Assembly: GCF_003931915.1 (NCBI RefSeq)
Contig: NZ_RSAA01000001.1
Coordinates: forward strand, 62,001-126,000
Direction of reading: 5' to 3'
DNA: 64,000 bases
From: Saccharopolyspora rhizosphaerae
GTDB taxonomy: Bacteria > Actinomycetota > Actinomycetes > Mycobacteriales > Pseudonocardiaceae
Made by a program: the position numbers and the translations under genes. Position 1 is the stretch's first letter; each line of letters opens with the position of its first letter. Below the pieces are notes generated by a model. That model worked only from the letters and a program-made list of their open reading frames with translations, was not told where the DNA came from and ran no database searches. Positions 16,312 to 24,228 of this stretch are shown in pieces.

Positions 16312-17055
16312 ATGAGCAACGAGCGAGTCGCGGTGGTGACAGGTGCCGGTACGGGGTTGGGTCGGGTGATCGCCCGCGCACTGCTGGCCGAGGACTACCG
16401 GGTGGCGCTGGCCGGGCGCCGTCCCGAACCCCTCGCCGAGGTCGCCGGAGACACCACCGCGGCTCGCGCGATCCCGACCGACGTCGGTGATCCGGAGTCC
16501 GTGGAGTCGCTGTTCTCGACCGTCCAGCAGGAGTGGGGCAGGCTCGACCTGCTGGTCAACAACGCCGGCACCTTCGGCCCCGCCGGCGACGTCGGCGAAC
16601 TGTCCCCCGCCGACTGGGACGACGTGGTGCAAGCCAACCTCACCGGATCGTTCCTGTGCGCCCACCACGCCTTCCGGATCATGAAGGACCAGGACCCGCG
16701 CGGCGGGCGGATCATCAACAACGGGTCCATCTCGGCGCACGCGCCCCGGCCGCGCAGCGTCGCCTACACCGCCACCAAGCACGCGATCACCGGGCTGACC
16801 AAGTCGATCTCGCTGGACGGGCGGACGCACGACATCGCCTGCGGGCAGATCGACATCGGCAACGCCGCGACGGACATGACCTCCGGCATCGCCACCGGCG
16901 CCACCCAGGCCGACGGTTCCGTCCGCCCCGAACCCACCTTCGACCCGCAGCACGTCGCCGACGCCATCACCTACATGGCCGGACTCCCGCTCTCGGCCAA
17001 CGTCCAGTTCATGACCATCACCGCCACCACCATGCCCTTCATCGGCCGCGGCTGA
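16312..17055 (+). CDS. SDR-family oxidoreductase
   Basis: A protein of 247 residues, classical short-chain dehydrogenase. The nucleotide-binding TGAGTGLG is at residues about 10-17, NNAG at about 83-86 and the catalytic Ser-Tyr-Lys as [11 protein letters not shown] and YTATK. Length is normal. The specific substrate cannot be read from sequence. The ATG is preferred; a GTG two codons earlier is also possible. A 14-residue open frame with a strong ribosome-binding site lies just upstream. The last part ([17 protein letters not shown]) is like SDRs of actinobacterial secondary or xenobiotic metabolism, but this is weak evidence. Confidence 0.88.
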   Translation: MSNERVAVVTGAGTGLGRVIARALLAEDYRVALAGRRPEPLAEVAGDTTAARAIPTDVGDPESVESLFSTVQQEWGRLDLLVNNAGTFGPAGDVGELSPADWDDVVQANLTGSFLCAHHAFRIMKDQDPRGGRIINNGSISAHAPRPRSVAYTATKHAITGLTKSISLDGRTHDIACGQIDIGNAATDMTSGIATGATQADGSVRPEPTFDPQHVADAITYMAGLPLSANVQFMTITATTMPFIGRG

Positions 17056-17150
17056 GAACCCTGTACCGGAGCTGATCGGCCCACCAGCGCTGCCGCACCA
17101 GCTCCTCGCGCCCCATGCCCCGGGCCCGACCCCCGCGGGCGCGGGGAGCA

Positions 17151-17248
17151 TCGCACTTCGCGCGAAGTTCGAGGGGGGACTTCCGACTTGAACTTCGCGC
17201 GAAGTGCGACAGGGACTTCGGAGGTCACACCTCGCGCGAAGTTCGACG
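17151..17248. repeat. Cluster of three ACTTCGCGCGAAGT units forming a long hairpin
   Basis: The segments at 17151-17172 and 17188-17209 are inverted copies matching at 21 of 22 positions, with a 15-nt loop. Each arm also contains the 14-bp palindrome ACTTCGCGCGAAGT. A third related unit (CCTCGCGCGAAGTTCGACG) follows at 17230. It lies downstream of the SDR, facing the genes on the other strand. This is the clearest member of the hairpin family. Confidence 0.8.
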
Positions 17249-17342
17249 TGGGGCCCGACCGCGTCGGTACCGCCGCTGGCTCCGAGCGGCTCGCGGCGGC
17301 AGCCGTGTGGGACTCAGCTCGTAGTGGTGATCGGTGGGCCCT

Positions 17343-17444
17343 TCACGCCGGGAACCACCGGCCGTGGACGTCGATGTGGTGCAACGTGTCCGGGTCGAAG
17401 GCCACGTCGTGGATCTCCGCGTCGGCCTCCCACAGGAGTTCCAC
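17343..17444 (-). pseudogene. Short coding remnant or orphan peptide of 33 residues
   Basis: On the minus strand the frame VELLWEADAEIHDVAFD, then PDTLHHIDVHGRWFPA and TGA, has G or C at almost every third codon position and a protein-like composition. Upstream the same frame turns arginine/serine-rich and no ribosome-binding site is seen. The next 300 bp contain other short coding-like pieces in different frames. The simplest reading is the 3' end of a decayed gene, but a genuine small protein cannot be excluded. Family unknown. Confidence 0.35.
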
Positions 17445-17793
17445 ACGGCCGCACGACCTCGACGTGGTCGGCGGTCTCGGGACCCCATCGCGGTCCTCAA
17501 CATCTCCTGCTGGCGCAGCGACCTGCCAGGCGTCGCCGAGGGCGAGCAGCTGCCCCGCGGGGACGGGACCGGGAGCGGGCGGTCCGGATCAGCTCGGGTA
17601 GGCCATCGGGCGGCTCGGTCCACCCGCGCCACCGGTGCAGGATTGCGGCGCGCGCGGTCGCGGGGCGGGGGAGCGGCGGGAACCGGCGCGGCGATGACCC
17701 GGAGCAGGCAAATGTGGTCACGGGTGAGCCATCGCAGCCGGTAACCGGAGCTAGGACCGGCGCGCACCACAGTCAACCGAGCTCACGATCGGC
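17445..17793. other. Gap with no convincing gene
   Basis: This stretch between the 33-residue remnant and selD holds fragments of open frame on the minus strand (for example one reading HRWRGWTEPPDGLPELI near 17600), but none with a start, ribosome-binding site and consistent codon usage. It may be part of the same decayed gene. Confidence 0.4.
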
Positions 17794-18792
17794 TCAGCGA
17801 AGCACGATCCGGACGTCGTCGTCCCGGCCGGGCAGCACGCGGCCGATCACCGGGGCGCCCGGGACCTCGCCGACCACCAGCAGGCCTCCGGAGGTCTGGG
17901 CGTCGGCCAGCAAGAACAGCTCGTCCGCGCTCGCACCACCTGGATCGAGGTGCGGGCGCACCCAGTCGAGGTTGCGGCGCGTGCCGCCGCTGACGAAGCC
18001 GTCGCGCACCGCTTCCCGCGCGTCCTCCAGCACCGGCACGGCCGAGACCTCCAGCTCGGCGGTCGTCCCGGAGGCGCGCATCATCTTGAACAGGTGGCCC
18101 AGCAGGCCGAAACCGGTCACGTCGGTGGCGCACACCGCGCCCGCGAGCACCGCCGCGCGCGAGGCGTCCCGGTTGAGCTCCGTCATCGTCGACACCGCTT
18201 GCTCGAACCGCTCACCGGTTTGCTTGTGGCGGGTGTTGAGCACCCCGATGCCCAGCGGCTTGGACAACGACAGCGGCAAGCCCGGCTCCGCCGTGTCGTT
18301 GCGCAGCATCCGGTCGGGGTCGACGGTGCCGGTCACCGCCAGCCCGTACTTGGGTTCCGGGTCGTCGACGCTGTGCCCGCCACCCAGGTGGCACCCGGCC
18401 ACGGCGGCCACCTCGGCGCCGCCGCGCAGCACCTCACCGGCCAGCTCGAACGGCAGCACGTCCCGCGGCCACCCGAGCAGGTTCACTCCCAGCAGCGGAG
18501 TTCCGCCCATCGCGTACACATCGGACAGCGCGTTGGCCGCGGCGATCCGCCCCCAGTCGACCGGGTCGTCGACGACGGGCGTGAAGAAGTCGGTCGTCGC
18601 CACGATCCCGGGGCCGCCGGGAGACCACACGACCGCCGCGTCGTCCCCGGTTTCCAGGCCGACCAGCAGCTTCGCGTTCGGCTCGGGGACGTGCGGGAGC
18701 AACCCGCCGAGCACGCCCTCCAGCTCACCCGGCGGGATCTTGCACGCGCACCCACCGCCGTGCGCGTACTGGGTGAGCCGGTAGTCGCCCAT
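17794..18792 (-). CDS. selD: Selenophosphate synthase (selenide, water dikinase)
   Basis: A protein of 332 residues beginning MGDYRLTQYAHGGGCACKIPP. The catalytic loop has cysteine (GGGCACKI) where some homologues have selenocysteine. Further family motifs are TGDDAAVV, TTDFFTPVVDDP, DVYAMGGTPL and the C-terminal DAQTSGGLLVV. It makes selenophosphate from selenide and ATP for selenocysteyl-tRNA synthesis. A tRNA-Sec gene lies 34 bp upstream on the same strand, so the two are probably co-transcribed. selA and selB must lie elsewhere. No selenoprotein gene with an in-frame TGA was found in the window. Confidence 0.96.
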   Translation of the reverse strand: MGDYRLTQYAHGGGCACKIPPGELEGVLGGLLPHVPEPNAKLLVGLETGDDAAVVWSPGGPGIVATTDFFTPVVDDPVDWGRIAAANALSDVYAMGGTPLLGVNLLGWPRDVLPFELAGEVLRGGAEVAAVAGCHLGGGHSVDDPEPKYGLAVTGTVDPDRMLRNDTAEPGLPLSLSKPLGIGVLNTRHKQTGERFEQAVSTMTELNRDASRAAVLAGAVCATDVTGFGLLGHLFKMMRASGTTAELEVSAVPVLEDAREAVRDGFVSGGTRRNLDWVRPHLDPGGASADELFLLADAQTSGGLLVVGEVPGAPVIGRVLPGRDDDVRIVLR

Positions 18793-18826
18793 CGGTGCTC
18801 GTCCTCGCGGTCGGCGGCGGAAGCTG

Positions 18827-18922
18827 TGGCGGAGACGGACGGGAATCGAACCCGCCGCGCCGAGTTGCCCGGCGCCATCGGCTTTGAAGGCCGTGGGGGC
18901 CACCAGACCCCAGACGTCTCCA
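18827..18922 (-). tRNA. selC: tRNA-Sec (anticodon TCA)
   Basis: The minus strand folds as a long tRNA of about 92 nt plus discriminator G and encoded CCA. The acceptor begins GGAGACG and ends CGTCTCC. The anticodon stem-loop is CGGC-CTTCAAA-GCCG, giving anticodon UCA, which reads UGA. The variable arm is long (GCGCCGGGCAACTCGGCGC) and the T loop is TTCGATT. The extended D stem (TGGGG/CCCCA) and large variable arm are diagnostic for selenocysteine tRNA. It lies just upstream of selD. Confidence 0.95.
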
Positions 18923-18958
18923 GGCCCCACTCTAGGGGAGATCGTCGATCTTGACAGA

Positions 18959-19939
18959 TCAACCCGTCACGGACGCTGGTAGCCCGAACTTGGCGAAGTC
19001 GACGTCGAAGAACGACACCACGTGCTCCACCCGGCTCTCACCGAGTTCGAGGACGTGCAGCTGGAAAGGGCGGAACACGTCGTCGCCGCGGAGGTAGACG
19101 CCGAAGGCGAGCTGCCCGTTGGCGCGGGTCCTGCGCAGCCGCAGCCCGTCCGGCCCCGCCGGGCACTGCCGGGCGTTGAGCTGCCCGATCCGCTCGCCGC
19201 CCTTGACCCACAGCTCGAACGGCGGCATCTCCCACACGGCCTCGGCGGTGAACAGCTCCACGATCGTCGGCACGTCCTTGGCCTCGAACGCCGCGACGTA
19301 GCGCTCCAGCAGCCGTTCCTGCTCGGCGGTCAGCGGCAGCGGCCGGTCGTCCTCCGAAGGCGCCACGTCGGCCAGCTGGGCGCGGGCGCGCTGCAGCACG
19401 CTGTTGACCGCGGCGGTCGAGATCCGCAGCGCTTCGGCGACCTCCGCGGCACGCCACCTGAGCACGTCGCGCAAGATCAGCACCGCGCGCTGGCGCGCGG
19501 GCAGGTGCTGCAAGGCGGCGATGAACGCCAGCCGGGTGCTCTCCCGCATCCCGACGATCGAGGCCGGGTCGGTCGCCGAACCCGTGATCATCCCGTCCGG
19601 GATCGGCTGCAGCCACGGCACCTCGTTCGACTCCACGACCTTCTCGTGCGGCACCTCGTCGGCCGGGGCGCCCAGGCCGCTGGGCAGCGGGCGTCGCTTG
19701 CGGTTCTCCAGCGCGGTCAGGCAGGTCGTGGTCGCGATCTTGTACAGCCAGGTGCGCAGCGAACTGCGGCCTTCGAAGCGGTCGTAGGACCGCCAGGCCT
19801 TGAGGTAGGTCTCCTGCACCAGGTCCTCGGCGTCCTGCAACGAGCCGAGCATCCGGTAGCAGTGCGCGAGCAGTTCACGGCGGTAGGAGTCGGCCTGCGC
19901 GACGAAGTCGTCGGCGGGCGCGGTCGAGGTGACTGGCAT
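18959..19939 (-). CDS. ECF sigma factor with C-terminal SnoaL-like domain (SigG-like)
   Basis: A protein of 326 residues. Region 2 is at residues about 12-80 (ELLAHCYRMLGSLQDAEDLVQETYLKAWRS contains the core). Region 4 is at about 150-205 with LPARQRAVLILRDVLRWRAAEVA and STAAVNSVLQRARAQL. The remaining 115 residues are a SnoaL/NTF2-like domain (YVAAFEAKDVPTIVELF, WEMPPFELWV), as in mycobacterial SigG-type factors. No anti-sigma gene is adjacent; in this group the C-terminal domain is thought to regulate activity. It lies between tRNA-Sec and the siderophore genes, with no clear operon. Confidence 0.9.
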   Translation of the reverse strand: MPVTSTAPADDFVAQADSYRRELLAHCYRMLGSLQDAEDLVQETYLKAWRSYDRFEGRSSLRTWLYKIATTTCLTALENRKRRPLPSGLGAPADEVPHEKVVESNEVPWLQPIPDGMITGSATDPASIVGMRESTRLAFIAALQHLPARQRAVLILRDVLRWRAAEVAEALRISTAAVNSVLQRARAQLADVAPSEDDRPLPLTAEQERLLERYVAAFEAKDVPTIVELFTAEAVWEMPPFELWVKGGERIGQLNARQCPAGPDGLRLRRTRANGQLAFGVYLRGDDVFRPFQLHVLELGESRVEHVVSFFDVDFAKFGLPASVTG

Positions 19940-20011
19940 GGCGCTGCCCCTTCGGTGTGAGGTGGCCCGACCCGGTGCCGATGACATTAGCGCCGCACCA
20001 CGACACCGGGG

Positions 20012-20938
20012 TCAGCTCCGACCTTCGCGCCAATAGCCCATGAACGCCACTGCCTGCTTCGGGACGCCGTGCTCGTCGACCAGGAGCCGCCGCAGCCGCT
20101 TGATCACCGCCGCCTCGCCGGCCAGGAACCCGTAGATCGACCCGGACGAGGACTCCGGCACCTCCCAGAGCAGACCGGTGTCGACGTCGACGTCCTCCAG
20201 CTCGACCCGGACTCCGGTGCCGCCGGCCGGGCACAGCTCCCGCAGCGCCTCGGTCACGGCTTCGCAGAGCAGCTTGCCGTGCGGGGCACCCGCGCGGCCG
20301 TACCAGCGGACCTCCACGCCAGCCGGGACCGACCACCGCTGCCGGTCGCCCTCCTCCGGCACCTCCACGCACACCACGCCGCGCGCGTCGGCGGGCAGGG
20401 ACTCGACGATGGCCGCCAACGCGGGCACGGCCGTCTCGTCACCGGCCAGCACCAACCGGTCCGCGGAAGCGGGCGGGGCCCACTCGCAGCCCCACATCCG
20501 TCCTGAACCGGGCCGGTCCGGTGCGAGCAGGCCGATGACTTCGCCGGGGCGGGCGCCTGCGGCGAAGGTGGAGGCGGGCCCGGCGTGGCCGTCGTCGAGC
20601 CCGTGCAGCACGAAGTCGACGTCGACCTCGCAGGTCTCGGGCCGGTAGTGGCGCACGGTGTAGGTCCGCAGGTCGGGGCGGACGTCCTCGGGCAGGTCCA
20701 GCCAGCGGGCGTACCAGTCCTCGCCGTCGGGGAAGTCCGCGAGCGAGCGACCCGGTTTGGGCAGCACGACCTTGATCCGCTGGTCGTGCCCGCCGAACCC
20801 GAACTCCGACAGGCACGCGCCGCTGAAGGTGATCCGCACGAAGCTCGGTCCGAGCCGTCGCACGTGAGCCACCTCGACCGGGAACAGGCGGTAGGCCGGC
20901 CTCTCCGCGGCGGTCCGCCTGCTGCGCGCCATGGTCAT
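20012..20938 (-). CDS. Siderophore-interacting protein (FAD ferric-siderophore reductase)
   Basis: A protein of 308 residues; the ATG at 20938 is chosen because GGGAGG lies 6 bp upstream. The FAD-binding domain (residues about 15-140) includes RTYTVRHYRPETCEVDVDFV and the SIP domain follows with RLVLAGDETAVPALAAIVESL. The C-terminus FLAGEAAVIKRLRRLL and YWREGRS are typical of the ViuB/SIP family. These cytoplasmic enzymes reduce ferric siderophores to release iron. It is divergent from a siderophore-binding lipoprotein and shares an iron box with it, so iron repression of both is expected. Confidence 0.93.
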   Translation of the reverse strand: MTMARSRRTAAERPAYRLFPVEVAHVRRLGPSFVRITFSGACLSEFGFGGHDQRIKVVLPKPGRSLADFPDGEDWYARWLDLPEDVRPDLRTYTVRHYRPETCEVDVDFVLHGLDDGHAGPASTFAAGARPGEVIGLLAPDRPGSGRMWGCEWAPPASADRLVLAGDETAVPALAAIVESLPADARGVVCVEVPEEGDRQRWSVPAGVEVRWYGRAGAPHGKLLCEAVTEALRELCPAGGTGVRVELEDVDVDTGLLWEVPESSSGSIYGFLAGEAAVIKRLRRLLVDEHGVPKQAVAFMGYWREGRS

Positions 20939-20959
20939 CCACAACCTCCCTCGATGCTG

Positions 20960-20978
20960 CTAGGTTAGCCTAGCCTTA
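20960..20978. promoter_or_regulatory. Iron box (DmdR/DtxR/IdeR-type operator)
   Basis: The 19-bp sequence CTAGGTTAGCCTAGCCTTA matches the TTAGGTTAGGCTAACCTAA consensus at most positions. It lies between the divergent siderophore-interacting protein and binding lipoprotein genes, 20-40 bp from both starts. It should repress both when iron is plentiful. Confidence 0.88.
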
Positions 20979-20997
20979 TGAATCTGGGAGGTCGACC

Positions 20998-22002
20998 TTG
21001 CGTCACTCGATCCGGGCCGCCGTACTGGCCGCGGTCCCGCTCCTCGCCCTGGGCACGCTGTCGGCGTGCGGATCATCACAGCCCGAGCAGACCGGCGGCG
21101 GCTGGACCTACACCGACGACCGCGGCATCACGGTGAGCCGCCCCGAACGCCCGCAGCAGGTCGTCGCCCAGGTCTCGGCCGGAGCCGCGCTGCAGGACTT
21201 CGGGGTCGAGATCGCCGGCACCTTCGGCCCGCTCGTGCGCGACGACGGGTCCGTGGAACCCGAGGCGGGCGGCCTCGACCCCCGGCAGGTCGTCGATGTC
21301 ACTGGCGCGGGCTACGGCGAGGTCAACCTGGAACGGCTCGCCTCGCTGCACCCCGACCTGCTGGTCAGCGGCAAGTACGCGGAATACCCCGGCCTGTGGC
21401 ACCTGGTGGAGGACCAGGAGCAGAAGGTCGTGGAGATCGTGCCGACCCTCGGAGTGCAGCAGTCCGGGATCGCGCTGCCGGAGGCGATCGGCAAGTACCG
21501 GGAACTGGCCCGGGCCCTGGGCGCCGACGTGGACTCGCCGGCGGTCGAGGCCGACGAGCAGGCGTTCCACGCCGCCGCCGGACGGCTGCGCGACATCGGG
21601 ACGCGGATGAAGGCGGAGGGCAAGTCGATCCTGGCGGTCGGCGGCACCGAGCAGGAGTTCTTCGTCGTCGTGCCCGCCCGCAACCCGGACCTGGCCTACT
21701 ACGTCGAAGAGCTCGGGCTGCCGATCACCACGCCGCGCAACCCCGACCAGGCTGGCGGTGGCTACTTCGAGCGCCTGTCGTGGGAGAAGGCCGGCGCCTA
21801 CCCCGCCGACGTCTACCTGTGGGACGCCCGGTCGGCCTCGATGCCCCCGCAGCAGATGAAGCAGAACCCCGTCTTCGCCGCCACGCCCGCAGCCGCCGCC
21901 GGGCGCTTCGCCGCGTGGGAAGCGGTCGCTCCGATGAGCTTCTCGAGCTACGCGGGGATCATGAACAGGCTCGCCGACCAGCTGGAGGCGAACCTGGCGT
22001 GA
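20998..22002 (+). CDS. Iron-siderophore ABC transporter substrate-binding lipoprotein
   Basis: A protein of 334 residues. The start is TTG, supported by GGGAGG 6 bp upstream and by the signal peptide RHSIRAAVLAAVPLLALGTLSAC that begins at once. LSAC is the lipobox. The mature part is a FepB/FhuD-type binding protein: DDRGITVSRPERPQQVVAQ, GEVNLERLASLHPDLLVSG and YVEELGLPIT. It should bind a ferric siderophore on the cell surface. No permease or ATPase gene is adjacent, so it must use partners encoded elsewhere. The upstream iron box indicates iron control. Confidence 0.92.
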   Translation: MRHSIRAAVLAAVPLLALGTLSACGSSQPEQTGGGWTYTDDRGITVSRPERPQQVVAQVSAGAALQDFGVEIAGTFGPLVRDDGSVEPEAGGLDPRQVVDVTGAGYGEVNLERLASLHPDLLVSGKYAEYPGLWHLVEDQEQKVVEIVPTLGVQQSGIALPEAIGKYRELARALGADVDSPAVEADEQAFHAAAGRLRDIGTRMKAEGKSILAVGGTEQEFFVVVPARNPDLAYYVEELGLPITTPRNPDQAGGGYFERLSWEKAGAYPADVYLWDARSASMPPQQMKQNPVFAATPAAAAGRFAAWEAVAPMSFSSYAGIMNRLADQLEANLA

Positions 22003-22029
22003 TCGCGGGGCGGTCCTCGGGCGGCGGCG

Positions 22030-23016
22030 TCAGGCGCGGAGGCCGCGGACGTCGGCCAGCAGCTCGAGCGAGCGGAGCCAGGCGGTGCGGTCGACCGCGG
22101 AGGAGACGACCATGAGCTCGTCGGCCTGGGCCTGCTTGACGAACTTCTCGAGGTAGTCGTCCACCTCGTCCGGGGTGCCCGCCGCGGTGTAGCGGGTCAT
22201 CGCCTCGACCTGCCGGCCGGCGGGGGAGGCCAGCAGCGCGTCGATCTCCTCGGTGCTGAGGGTGCGGCCTTGGGCGAGCATCCGGCTCGCGCGGTAGCGC
22301 TTGGCCTCCAGCAGCTGCTGCTGGGCGTGCTCGGTGGTGTCGGCGGCGATCACGTTCACCCCGGCGATCACGTGGGGCTCCGACAGCTGCGCCGAGGGCT
22401 GGAACTCGCGCCGGTAGTGCGAGGTCGCCGCCTCCAGCGCGTCCGGCGCGAAGTGCGAGGCGAACGCGTACGGCAACCCCAGCAGGGCCGCCAGCTGGGC
22501 GCCGAACATCGAGGAGCCCAAGATGTAGAGCGGCACGTTGGTGCCGTACCCCGGGGTGGCGTTGACGCCCGAGATGCGGGACTGCCCGGTCAGGTAGCCC
22601 TGCAGCTCCAGCACGTCCTGCGGGAAGGAGTCCGCCGCCGTGGGGTCGCGGCGGAGCGCGCGCATCGTGCGCTGGTCGCTGCCGGGCGCGCGCCCCAGGC
22701 CCAGGTCGATGCGGCCCGGGAAGAGGGTCTCCAGGGTGCCGAACTGCTCGGCGATCGTCAGCGGTGCGTGGTTGGGCAGCATGATGCCGCCCGCGCCCAA
22801 CCGGATCGTGCTGGTCCGCGCGGCGACGTGGCCGATGAGCACGCTGGTGGCCGACGAGGCGATGGTGGGCATGTTGTGGTGCTCGGCGTACCAGATCCGG
22901 TGGTAGCCCCAGCGTTCCGCGCGCACGGCCATGTCGACGCTGGCGGCGAAGCTGTCCGCCGCGGTCTCCCCTTCGCCGATGTGCGCCAGGTCGAGAACGG
23001 AGAGAGCCACAGTCAC
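22030..23016 (-). CDS. LLM-class flavin-dependent oxidoreductase
   Basis: A protein of 328 residues with the luciferase-like TIM-barrel fold: [35 protein letters not shown], and [21 protein letters not shown]. This motif set marks the group of LLM monooxygenases using FMNH2 or F420H2 that has no known substrate in most genomes. A GTG start is chosen at [17 protein letters not shown]; the second GTG two codons later is possible. It converges closely with the siderophore lipoprotein (27 bp between stops). It is apparently a single-gene unit. Confidence 0.88.
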   Translation of the reverse strand: MTVALSVLDLAHIGEGETAADSFAASVDMAVRAERWGYHRIWYAEHHNMPTIASSATSVLIGHVAARTSTIRLGAGGIMLPNHAPLTIAEQFGTLETLFPGRIDLGLGRAPGSDQRTMRALRRDPTAADSFPQDVLELQGYLTGQSRISGVNATPGYGTNVPLYILGSSMFGAQLAALLGLPYAFASHFAPDALEAATSHYRREFQPSAQLSEPHVIAGVNVIAADTTEHAQQQLLEAKRYRASRMLAQGRTLSTEEIDALLASPAGRQVEAMTRYTAAGTPDEVDDYLEKFVKQAQADELMVVSSAVDRTAWLRSLELLADVRGLRA

Positions 23017-23143
23017 GGCAGGATCAGCCTTTCCACGAGCACCGAGGACCAGGGACTTTCGACCTGGTTTCCCGTGGCAACGCACCAGCGGTCCGCGGTA
23101 TTTCCCGCCCGCGTTGTGATCTGCCCCGCCTGCGCGCGGCGCG

Positions 23144-24166
23144 TCAGGCCAGCGGGCCGGGCCCCGTGCTGGCGCGCACGACCAGGTCGGTGGCCAGCTC
23201 CACCCGGTTGGTCTCGAACCGGCCGGTCTCGGCGTGGCGCAACACCATGCGAGCGGCCTCGGCGGCCATCGTCGCGACCGGCTGGTCGACCGTGGTCAGA
23301 GCGGGGGAGACCCACTGCGACATCGGCAGGTTGTCGAAGCCGACGACGCTGATGTCGTCCGGGATGCGCAGCCCGCGCTGCTCGACGGCGCGGTAGGCGC
23401 CCAAGGCCTGCTGGTCGTTGGCGGCGAAGATCGCCGACGGCGGCTCGGGCAGCGCGAGCAGCTCCTCCGCGGCCGCCTCACCCCGGTCGTGGGTGAAGTC
23501 GCCGTCGGCGATGAGCTGGTCCTCCACCGCGATCCCGGCCGCCATCAGCGCCGAGCGGTAGCCGTCCAGGCGGGCCACCGAGCACTGCAACTGCGGCGGG
23601 CCGCCGATGAACCCGATCCGGCCGTGCCCCAGCTCGACGAGGTGCTCGACGGCCGCGCGCGCCCCGCTCCAGTTCGTGGCGCCCACCGAGGCCACGCGCC
23701 GGTCGGGATGACCCAGCGAGTCGATGATGATCACCGGCACGCCGAGGCCGTGCAGCTGCTCGGCGTGACGCGGACCGAGCTCGGTGACCGCCAGGATGAT
23801 CCCGTCCGACCGCCGCGAGGTGAGGTTGTCCAGCCACGCGCGTTCGGTCTTGCGCCCGTCGTGCACCGCCGAGACCACCATGCCCACGCCGGCGTCGTGG
23901 GTGATGCTCTCGACGCCGCGCACGATCTCCAGCGCCCACTCGTTGTCGAGGGTGTGGAAGACCAGGTCGATCAGGCCGGCGCGGCCGCTGCCGTGGCTGG
24001 CGCGGCGCGAGTAGTTGTACCGGGTGATGAGCTTCTCGACCCGCTCGCGGGTGTGGGCGGCGACTTCGGGGCGTCCGTTGAGCACCTTCGACACGGTCGG
24101 GACCGAGACACCGGCCTCCCGCGCGATGTCGCTGATCGTGACGCGGTCCTTCTTCGCCTCTGCCAC
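23144..24166 (-). CDS. LacI-family regulator of the GH3/ABC glycan locus
   Basis: A protein of 340 residues from a GTG with GAGGAGG upstream. Residues about 8-30 are the LacI helix-turn-helix [20 protein letters not shown] with the hinge helix following. The rest is a periplasmic-binding-type effector domain ([55 protein letters not shown]). It lies directly downstream of the GH3 gene on the same strand. GAAAGTTTC-type palindromes occur in its own promoter and between GH3 and the divergent importer, so it likely controls all three units in response to an oligosaccharide. Confidence 0.9.
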   Translation of the reverse strand: MAEAKKDRVTISDIAREAGVSVPTVSKVLNGRPEVAAHTRERVEKLITRYNYSRRASHGSGRAGLIDLVFHTLDNEWALEIVRGVESITHDAGVGMVVSAVHDGRKTERAWLDNLTSRRSDGIILAVTELGPRHAEQLHGLGVPVIIIDSLGHPDRRVASVGATNWSGARAAVEHLVELGHGRIGFIGGPPQLQCSVARLDGYRSALMAAGIAVEDQLIADGDFTHDRGEAAAEELLALPEPPSAIFAANDQQALGAYRAVEQRGLRIPDDISVVGFDNLPMSQWVSPALTTVDQPVATMAAEAARMVLRHAETGRFETNRVELATDLVVRASTGPGPLA

Positions 24167-24200
24167 CGTGCCTCCTCGCTTGACCGACGTCACCGTACCT

Positions 24201-24209
24201 GAAAGTTTC
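24201..24209. promoter_or_regulatory. GAAAGTTTC operator upstream of the LacI gene
   Basis: GAAAGTTTC is a 9-bp palindrome within CTGAAAGTTTCGG, 35 bp before the LacI start and between it and the GH3 stop. It is close to the 14-bp site at 26581. It probably gives autoregulation. Confidence 0.6.
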
Positions 24210-24228
24210 GGAGCCGCCTCGGGCCTGC

